This document shows, in pieces, positions 50,555 through 57,098 of a stretch of DNA of 64,000 nucleotides. The position numbers and the translations under genes are program-made. The stretch comes from Streptomyces formicae. Lineage in GTDB: Bacteria > Actinomycetota > Actinomycetes > Streptomycetales > Streptomycetaceae. Under the pieces are notes generated by a model. That model was not told where the DNA came from, made no database searches, and saw only the letters and a list, made by a program, of their open reading frames with translations. The DNA lies in NCBI RefSeq assembly GCF_022647665.1, contig NZ_CP071872.1, forward strand, positions 1,302,001 through 1,366,000, written 5' to 3'. Position 1 is the stretch's first letter; every line of letters starts with the position of its first letter.

Positions 50555-51522
50555 GGGTGCTACTGCTCGGAGCCAACGGTTTCCTCGGCCGCTTCGTCGC
50601 CGACCGTCTGCTGGCCGACCCGGCCGTGCACCTCACCGCCCTGGGGCGCGGTGACGACGCGGACGTACGCTTCGACCTCGCCGGCGGCAGCCCGGGTGCC
50701 CTGACCCGGTTCCTGGACGCCGTCCATCCCGGGGTCGTCATCAACTGCGCCGGCGCGACCCGCGGCGGCGCCCGCGACCTCACCCGGCAGAACACCGTGG
50801 CCGTCGCCACCGTCTGCGAGGCCCTGCGTCGCAGCGGCTGCGACGCCCGCCTCGTCCAGCTCGGCTGCGCCTCCGAGTACGGGCCCTCGCAGCCCGGCTC
50901 GTCCACGGCCGAGGACGCGGTGCCCCGCCCCGGCGGGCCGTACGGCGTCTCCAAACTCGCCGCGACCGAGCTGGTGCTCGGCTCCGGACTGGACGCCGTC
51001 GTCCTGCGGGTCTTCTCGCCCGTCGGCCCCGGCACCCCCGCCGGATCGCCGCTCGGCCGGCTCGCCGAGGCCATGCGCCGCGCCATGCAGGCCGGCGACG
51101 GCGAGCTGAAGCTCAGCGGCCTCGGCGTCCAGCGCGACTTCGTCGACGTACGGGATGTGGCGCGGGCCGTGCACGCCGCATCCCTCTCGGCCGCCCAGGG
51201 CGTCGTCAACATCGGCACCGGCCGGGCCGTGCGGCTGCGCGACGCCGCCGCCGTGCTCGCCAGGGTCGCCGGCTACGCGGGCGCGCTGCACGAACTGGAC
51301 GGGCCCCCCGGCCGCCCCGGCCACGGACCCATCGGCGCCCCCCGCGGACCCGAGTCCCTCACCGAACACCTCGGGGCTGCCCCGTACCCCTACCCGGACG
51401 GCTGCGGCAGCTGGCAGCAGGCGGATGTGCGCACCGCCCGCGACCGGCTCGGCTGGCGGCCCCGGATCAACCTGGAGGAGTCCCTCGCGGACATCTGGAT
51501 GGAGGCGGCGTGTCGCATCTGA
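50551..51522 (+). CDS. NAD-dependent epimerase/dehydratase (extended SDR)
   Basis: The 323-residue product has the Rossmann GANGFLG, VVINCAGATRGGARDLTRQN and the catalytic YGVSK (Tyr-x3-Lys), with Ser in GCASEYGPSQPG. The C-terminal sugar-nucleotide domain contains LRVFSPVGPGTPAGSP and NIGTGRAVRLRDAAAVL. Extended SDR enzymes interconvert nucleotide sugars. In this locus a UDP-sugar 4-epimerase or dehydratase that feeds the PelF-like enzyme is likely. It overlaps the downstream spherulin-4 gene by 13 bases. Confidence 0.85.
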   Translation: MRVLLLGANGFLGRFVADRLLADPAVHLTALGRGDDADVRFDLAGGSPGALTRFLDAVHPGVVINCAGATRGGARDLTRQNTVAVATVCEALRRSGCDARLVQLGCASEYGPSQPGSSTAEDAVPRPGGPYGVSKLAATELVLGSGLDAVVLRVFSPVGPGTPAGSPLGRLAEAMRRAMQAGDGELKLSGLGVQRDFVDVRDVARAVHAASLSAAQGVVNIGTGRAVRLRDAAAVLARVAGYAGALHELDGPPGRPGHGPIGAPRGPESLTEHLGAAPYPYPDGCGSWQQADVRTARDRLGWRPRINLEESLADIWMEAACRI

Positions 51523-52268
51523 CCACCACAGGAACCACGCTCTCCGCCACCGGCGCCGAGAAGCTCGGCTTCGGTGTCCCCGGCTACGCCCACCCGCTGC
51601 TCGCCCCCGCCGAGTGGGCCGAGCTGACCCGCCCGGGCACCCCGCTGCACTGGGCCGTGCTCAACGTCGCGGACGGCGGCCCCGGCACCCGGCCCGACCC
51701 GCACTGCCTGGAGGCCGCCGGCAGGCTCGCCAACGCCGGGATCCGGGTGCTGGGCCATCTCGACCTCGCCCACGGCACCCGCCCCTTCGGCGAGATCGTC
51801 TCCGACGCCCACCACTACCTCGACTGGTACCGGGTCGGCGGCTTCCTGCTCGACCACTGCCCGGTCGAGCGCGCGGACCTGGCCGGCGTGCGGCGGGTGA
51901 CCGCCACGCTGGAGGCCGTCCTCGACGACGGCCACGTGGTCCTGGGCCACGGTGCGCACCCGTATCCGGGCTATGCGGAGGTGGCCGACCAACTGGTCAC
52001 CTTCTCCGGCGCCTGGGCCGACTACCGCTGGTCGCAGGTGGCCGAGTGGACGGCGGACTATCCGCCCGAGCGCTTCGTCCACTTCGTGCACGGTGTGCCG
52101 CGGATGCACCTGGACGAGGCCATGCGGATCGCCCGCTGGCAGGGCGCGGGCACGATCTTCTTCACCGACCGGGTCGCCACGAGGATGGGGCAAAAAGGAG
52201 CATTTGACTCCTTGCCCGGCTACTGGGACGAAATCGTCTCGCGGATTGGACCGGGTGTCTCGGAATGA
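51510..52268 (+). CDS. Spherulin-4 / GH135-like glycoside hydrolase
   Basis: GTG 51510 gives 252 residues. The chain matches the spherulation-specific family 4 pattern: FGVPGYAHPLLAPAEWAEL, LHWAVLNVADGGPGTRPDP, VLGHLDLAHGTRPFGEIVSDA and YRVGGFLLDHCPVE, where the Asp corresponds to the conserved catalytic acid region of fungal Sph3 (GH135), which cleaves galactosaminogalactan. No signal peptide or transmembrane helix is present, unlike secreted Sph3 or PelA. It overlaps the epimerase gene, so the two are co-expressed. The family call is good; substrate and location are inference. Confidence 0.8.
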   Translation: MSHLTTTGTTLSATGAEKLGFGVPGYAHPLLAPAEWAELTRPGTPLHWAVLNVADGGPGTRPDPHCLEAAGRLANAGIRVLGHLDLAHGTRPFGEIVSDAHHYLDWYRVGGFLLDHCPVERADLAGVRRVTATLEAVLDDGHVVLGHGAHPYPGYAEVADQLVTFSGAWADYRWSQVAEWTADYPPERFVHFVHGVPRMHLDEAMRIARWQGAGTIFFTDRVATRMGQKGAFDSLPGYWDEIVSRIGPGVSE

Positions 52269-52331
52269 GAAGGCGCGTGGCAGTGTTGACGCCAGAACAA
52301 CCGTACTGACGTAACGACCAACGGAGTCCCC

Positions 52332-53510
52332 GTGTCGCTGCCACCCCTGGTCGAGCCGGCTGCCGAGCTCACCGTAGACGAGGTCCGCAGGTACTCCCGC
52401 CACCTGATCATCCCGGATGTCGGGATGGACGGGCAGAAGCGGCTGAAGAACGCCAAGGTGCTGTGTGTGGGCGCCGGTGGCCTCGGCTCGCCGGCTCTGA
52501 TGTACCTGGCCGCGGCCGGCGTCGGCACCCTCGGCATCGTGGAGTTCGACGAGGTCGACGAGTCGAACCTGCAGCGCCAGATCATCCACAGCCAGGCGGA
52601 CATCGGCCGCTCCAAGGCCGAGTCCGCGCGCGACAGCGTCAAGGGCATCAACCCGTACGTCGACGTGGTCCTTCACGAAGAGCGGCTCGAGGCCGAGAAC
52701 GTGATGGACATCTTCAGCCAGTACGACCTGATCGTGGACGGCACGGACAACTTCGCCACCCGCTACCTGGTGAACGATGCCTGCGTGCTGCTGAACAAGC
52801 CGTACGTGTGGGGTTCGATCTACCGCTTCGACGGTCAGGCCTCCGTCTTCTGGTCCGAGCACGGTCCCTGCTACCGCTGCCTCTACCCGGAGCCCCCGCC
52901 GCCGGGCATGGTCCCCTCCTGCGCCGAGGGCGGCGTGCTGGGCGTGCTCTGCGCGTCCATCGGCTCCATCCAGGTCAACGAGGCCATCAAGCTGCTCGCC
53001 GGCATCGGCGAGCCGCTGGTCGGCCGACTGATGATCTACGACGCCCTGGAGATGCAGTACCGCCAGGTCAAGGTCCGCAAGGACCCGAACTGCGCGGTCT
53101 GCGGCGAGAACCCGACCGTCACCGAGCTCATCGACTACGAGGCCTTCTGCGGCGTCGTGTCCGAGGAGGCCCAGGAGGCGGCGCTCGGCTCGACGATCAC
53201 TCCCAAGCAGCTCAAGGAGTGGATCGACGACGGCGAGAACCTCGACATCATCGACGTCCGTGAGCCGAACGAGTACGAGATCGTCTCCATCCCCGGCGCG
53301 CGGCTGATCCCGAAGAACGAGTTCCTGATGGGCAACGCCCTCCAGGACCTGCCGCAGGACAAGAAGATCGTCCTGCACTGCAAGACGGGTGTCCGCAGTG
53401 CGGAAGTCCTCGCGGTGCTCAAGTCCGCGGGCTTCGCGGACGCGGTGCACGTCGGCGGCGGCGTGATCGGCTGGGTCAACCAGATCGAGCCGGACAAGCC
53501 GGTCTACTAG
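52332..53510 (+). CDS. moeZ: Adenylyltransferase/sulfurtransferase MoeZ
   Basis: GTG 52332 gives 392 residues. The E1-like adenylation domain shows CVGAGGLGSPALMYLAAAGVG, NLQRQIIHSQADIG, VDGTDNFATRY, zinc Cys180/Cys183 (CYRC) and Cys254/Cys257 (CAVC), and the cysteine Cys197 (VPSCAEGG). A C-terminal rhodanese domain carries catalytic Cys350 in HCKTGVRSAEV. MoeZ activates and thiocarboxylates sulfur-carrier proteins such as CysO and MoaD, feeding cysteine, thiamine and molybdopterin synthesis. The orthologue Rv3206c lies next to the DUF3152 gene in M. tuberculosis. Here the ABC and polysaccharide loci separate them. Confidence 0.95.
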   Translation: MSLPPLVEPAAELTVDEVRRYSRHLIIPDVGMDGQKRLKNAKVLCVGAGGLGSPALMYLAAAGVGTLGIVEFDEVDESNLQRQIIHSQADIGRSKAESARDSVKGINPYVDVVLHEERLEAENVMDIFSQYDLIVDGTDNFATRYLVNDACVLLNKPYVWGSIYRFDGQASVFWSEHGPCYRCLYPEPPPPGMVPSCAEGGVLGVLCASIGSIQVNEAIKLLAGIGEPLVGRLMIYDALEMQYRQVKVRKDPNCAVCGENPTVTELIDYEAFCGVVSEEAQEAALGSTITPKQLKEWIDDGENLDIIDVREPNEYEIVSIPGARLIPKNEFLMGNALQDLPQDKKIVLHCKTGVRSAEVLAVLKSAGFADAVHVGGGVIGWVNQIEPDKPVY

Positions 53511-53578
53511 ACCCGAGCTGGACCGAGCTGGAGCCGAGCTGGAGAGCTGGACCCGAGCTCCTCACCCTGGCTGAAGGG

Positions 53579-53610
53579 AAGGGACCGGACCCGAAAGGGC
53601 CGGTCCCTTT
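53579..53610. terminator. Convergent terminator after moeZ
   Basis: Arms 53579-53592 and 53597-53610 pair with one bulged base around a short loop; the right arm ends in TTT. It separates moeZ from the convergent peptidase gene. Confidence 0.78.
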
Positions 53611-53616
53611 CGCGTA

Positions 53617-55161
53617 CTAACCGCAGGTGCTGCCGTCCTTGGGCACCTTGCCGTCCAGCAGATAGCTGTCCACGATCTCCGTCACGCACCGGTTCCGCGG
53701 GCTGTAACCGCCGTGCCCCTCGCCCTTGTTGGTGAGCAGCACGCCGACGCCCTCGCCCAGCTCGTCCGCCATGCGCCGGGCGCCCTCGTACGGTGTCGCC
53801 GGGTCGCCCGTCGTGCCGACGACCAGGACCGGATCCGCCCCCTTCGCACTCGCCTCCGGTGTCACCCGCTCGCCCGGCACCGGCCACTTCGCGCACCACC
53901 CCGCGGCGTCCCACGCCAGGAACTCGCCGAACACGGGGGATATTCGCCGGAACTCCGGCAGCAGCGCCTTCGCCTGCGCGGGGGTCGGGCGCTGCCTGTC
54001 GTCGGCGCAGGAGATCGCCCGCTGGGAGTGGCTCTGCGTGCCGTAGCGGCCTTTCGCGTCACGGTCGTTGTACATGTCGGCGAGCACGAGCAGCTTCGTG
54101 CCGCGGCCGCGCTGCTCGGCCTCCGCGAGGCCCTCGGTGAGCTCGGCCCACAGGCTCGTGGAGTAGAGCGACATGGCGATGCCGGTGAGGGCGAGGCTCT
54201 CGGTGAGCCGGCGGCCGTCGTCGGCGGGCAGCGGCCGCGCGTCGATCCGCTCCAGCAGCCGGACTATCCGCTGTGAACCCGCCGCCGGCTCCTCGCCCCT
54301 GCTCGTGAGGTAGTTGTCCAGGGCCCGCTGGAAGCCGGTGGTCTGATTGCGGGCGTGGCCTATGGCGTCGGCCGTCGGGTCGACGACGGCGTCCAGCACT
54401 GTCCGCCCCACGTTCCCGGGGAAGAGGTGGGCGTAGGTGCCGCCGAGCTCCGTGCCGTACGAGACGCCGAAGTAGTTGAGCTTGCGGCCGCCCAGCACGT
54501 GGCGGATGAGGTCCATGTCCCGGGCCGCGTCCGATGTGCTCACATGCGCCAGGACCGCGCCCGAGCGCGCGGCGCAGCCCGCCCCGAAGCTCTCGGCGTC
54601 CTCGAAGTAGACCGCCTCCTCGGCGGGGGTGTCGGGGGTGAGGTCGACGCGGGTCGCCGCCGCCTCCTGCTCCCGGTCGCTCCGGCACACCACGCCCGAG
54701 CTGCGCGCAACCCCGCGGGGGTCGAAACTCACCAGGTCGTAGCGCGAGTTGAGCTTTTCGTACTCCGCGGCGAAGCCCGGCAGGCCGTCGACGCCCGAGC
54801 CGCCGGGTCCGCCGAAGTTGAAGAGCAGGGAGCCCAGGCGTCTGTCCCGGTCCCGCGCCGGGCGCCTGATCAGCGCGAGGGACAGCGTCTCGCCGTCCGG
54901 AGCGTCGTAGTCGAGCGGGACCTTGATCTCCGCACAGGTCCAGTCGCCGCCCTCGCAGGGCTGCCAGTCGGGCCGCTGCTCCAGCAGCGCGCCGGGCAGG
55001 CCCTGCGCCGCGTCGCCCTCGCGCACCGGAGGGGGCGCCGCCCGTGTGCCCCCGTCGGCCGCCGTGCCCGTGCCCCCGTCGCACCCCGTGAGCACGGCCG
55101 TTGCCGCCAGCGCCAGCGCGATGACCGCCGCCGGCACCTTCCTGTTCCCGTGCACCGTCAT
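53617..55161 (-). CDS. Secreted S33 peptidase lipoprotein (tripeptidyl-aminopeptidase type)
   Basis: The 514-residue protein has a lipoprotein signal ending LTGC (Cys27). The alpha/beta hydrolase domain of the S33 tripeptidyl aminopeptidase family follows, with FNFGGPGGSG, nucleophile Ser in FGVSYGTELGG, Asp in VVGTTGDPATPY and His in NKGEGHGGYS. The C-terminal TAP-like part is present. Such enzymes cleave N-terminal tripeptides from proteins outside the cell; SlpD/SlpE of S. lividans are relatives. A paralogue is encoded directly upstream on the same strand, suggesting a tandem duplication. Confidence 0.9.
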   Translation of the reverse strand: MTVHGNRKVPAAVIALALAATAVLTGCDGGTGTAADGGTRAAPPPVREGDAAQGLPGALLEQRPDWQPCEGGDWTCAEIKVPLDYDAPDGETLSLALIRRPARDRDRRLGSLLFNFGGPGGSGVDGLPGFAAEYEKLNSRYDLVSFDPRGVARSSGVVCRSDREQEAAATRVDLTPDTPAEEAVYFEDAESFGAGCAARSGAVLAHVSTSDAARDMDLIRHVLGGRKLNYFGVSYGTELGGTYAHLFPGNVGRTVLDAVVDPTADAIGHARNQTTGFQRALDNYLTSRGEEPAAGSQRIVRLLERIDARPLPADDGRRLTESLALTGIAMSLYSTSLWAELTEGLAEAEQRGRGTKLLVLADMYNDRDAKGRYGTQSHSQRAISCADDRQRPTPAQAKALLPEFRRISPVFGEFLAWDAAGWCAKWPVPGERVTPEASAKGADPVLVVGTTGDPATPYEGARRMADELGEGVGVLLTNKGEGHGGYSPRNRCVTEIVDSYLLDGKVPKDGSTCG

Positions 55162-55323
55162 TCCAGCCCCCCGAGGATCACCGACAGATCGCCGTGCACA
55201 TCATCCGACCGATGCGAGAACATCCTAGGAGTCGCCACTGACAGTGACGGTTCGAGCGGTGCAGGAGCGGGTGCGGGTGCGGGTGCAGTAGCGGGAGCGG
55301 TAGCAGGAGCCGGCGCCGGAGCA

Positions 55324-56979
55324 TCACTCGCAGACAGTCCCGGCGGGCGGTACCCGGCCTTCGAGGAGGTAGCCGTCCACGGTCTTCTGCACACAGGCGC
55401 TGCCGCTGCCGTACGCCCCGTGCCCCTCGCCGCGGTACGTCATCTCGACGCCGACGCCCTTGCCCAGCTCCTCCGCCATCGCCTTGGCCCCCGCGTACGG
55501 CGTGGCGGGATCACCGGTGTTGCCGATGACGAGGATCGGGGGTGCTCCCGGCGCGGAGACGTCGGGGTGCTCCCACTTCCCGGGCACCGGCCACTCCGAG
55601 CAGCCCATCAGGCCCCAGCCGAGATACTCGCCGAAGAGGGGCGACGCCTTGCGGAATTCGGGGAGCCTGGCCTTCGTCTGCGCCAGCGAGTACCGCTCCT
55701 TGTAGTCGACGCAGTTGATCGCCGCGTTGGCCGACTGGATGTTGCTGTAGTCGCCGTCCCTGTTCCGTCCGTTCATCGCGTCGGAGAGGGCGAGCAGCAG
55801 TGCGCCGTTGCCGCCGTCGGCCTCGTCGAGCCCCTGCTCCAGATACGGCCAGGTCTCCTTGGAGTAGAGGGCCTCCGCGATGCCGTTCGTGGCCTGGGTC
55901 TGGGTGAGCTTGCGGTCGCCCGCGGCCGGGATCGGCTTCTTCTCGAGCCGCGCGAGCAGATCGAGGACGAACTGCTGGATCTCCTCGGGTGTGCTGCCCG
56001 GCAGCTGGCACTCGTCACCGCGCGCGACGCAGTCCGCCGCGAAATTGTCGAACGCCAGCTGGAAGCCCTTGGCCTGGCCGAGCGAACCCTGCACGGAGTC
56101 GCTGTTCGGGTCGACGACGGCGTCGAAGACGGCTCGGCCGACCTTCTTGGGGAACAGGTGCGCGTAGACACCGCCGAGTTCGGTGCCGTACGAGAAGCCC
56201 ACGTAGTGGAGCTTGTCGTCGCCGAGCACCTGCCGCATCAGGTCCATGTCCCGGGCGGCGTTCGTCGTGCCGACGTACGGCAGGTCCGCGCCGGAGTGTT
56301 CCTCGCAGCCCGAGGCGTAGCTGCGGAGCCGGCTTACGTACGCCTTCTCCTCCGCGGCGTCGTCGGGCGAGGAGTCCTGCGCGTAGTACTCGTCCAGCTG
56401 CCGGTTGTCGGCGCACTCGACCGCTTGGCTGCGGCCCACGCCGCGCGGGTCGAAGCTCACGAGGTCGTAGCGTTCGCGCAGCTTCTCGTAGTCCTTCGCC
56501 GCGGCGGGCAGCGTGCTGACCCCCGAGCCGCCGGGGCCGCCGAAGTTGAAGATCAGAGAGCCGATGCGATTGGCCTGGTCGCGGGCCTTTCCGCGGATCA
56601 GGGCCAGCTCGATCGTCTCGCCCTCCGGGTCGGCATAGTCGCGTGGGACCTCCATGAAGGAGCACTCCCACTTCGTGCCACCGGGCAGCGGTGAGGGCGC
56701 GGGACCCCCGCCCTCCGCCTCCGAGGGGGCCGGGCACGGCTGCCAGTCCAGCTTCTGGGCGGCGAAGTCGCGCTTCTGCTGCCCGCCGCCGGCGTCGGAG
56801 TCCGAGCAGCCGGCCGTGACCAGGACCGCGGAGGCGGCCGCGGCGGCGAGCACGGTACCGGCCCGCCGGGCGGCGGCCGTGCGCCGTACGTCCGGCGCAC
56901 CCGGCGCACCTGGTGCATCTGTTGCATCCCGGGTGTCCGGCCCGGGGGAGTCGGTCGGCGCGGGCGAGGAGGTGGGCAT
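55324..56979 (-). CDS. Secreted S33 peptidase lipoprotein (paralogue)
   Basis: ATG 56979 gives 551 residues with a Pro/Asp-rich N-terminus before the signal helix, and lipobox TAGC. The catalytic Ser is in VGFSYGTELGG, the Asp in VIGNTGDPATPY and the His in YRGEGHGAYG. The two peptidases share long matching segments (IGSLIFNFGGPGGSG, RYDLVSFDPRGV). The start at 57048 seen in the same frame is less likely. The gap between the two genes (55162-55323) holds a G-rich hexamer repeat and no terminator, so they may be co-transcribed. Confidence 0.88.
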   Translation of the reverse strand: MPTSSPAPTDSPGPDTRDATDAPGAPGAPDVRRTAAARRAGTVLAAAAASAVLVTAGCSDSDAGGGQQKRDFAAQKLDWQPCPAPSEAEGGGPAPSPLPGGTKWECSFMEVPRDYADPEGETIELALIRGKARDQANRIGSLIFNFGGPGGSGVSTLPAAAKDYEKLRERYDLVSFDPRGVGRSQAVECADNRQLDEYYAQDSSPDDAAEEKAYVSRLRSYASGCEEHSGADLPYVGTTNAARDMDLMRQVLGDDKLHYVGFSYGTELGGVYAHLFPKKVGRAVFDAVVDPNSDSVQGSLGQAKGFQLAFDNFAADCVARGDECQLPGSTPEEIQQFVLDLLARLEKKPIPAAGDRKLTQTQATNGIAEALYSKETWPYLEQGLDEADGGNGALLLALSDAMNGRNRDGDYSNIQSANAAINCVDYKERYSLAQTKARLPEFRKASPLFGEYLGWGLMGCSEWPVPGKWEHPDVSAPGAPPILVIGNTGDPATPYAGAKAMAEELGKGVGVEMTYRGEGHGAYGSGSACVQKTVDGYLLEGRVPPAGTVCE

Positions 56980-57098
56980 GAGCCCATCCTGCGCGGTGCC
57001 GGGGCGGTCCGCCTCTCGACGGCGTGAGGGCGAGCCGTGCGGGTGCACGGGGGAGGTCGCCCCCTACCCGTGCTCCCCGTGACGCTCCGGACCGGGTC

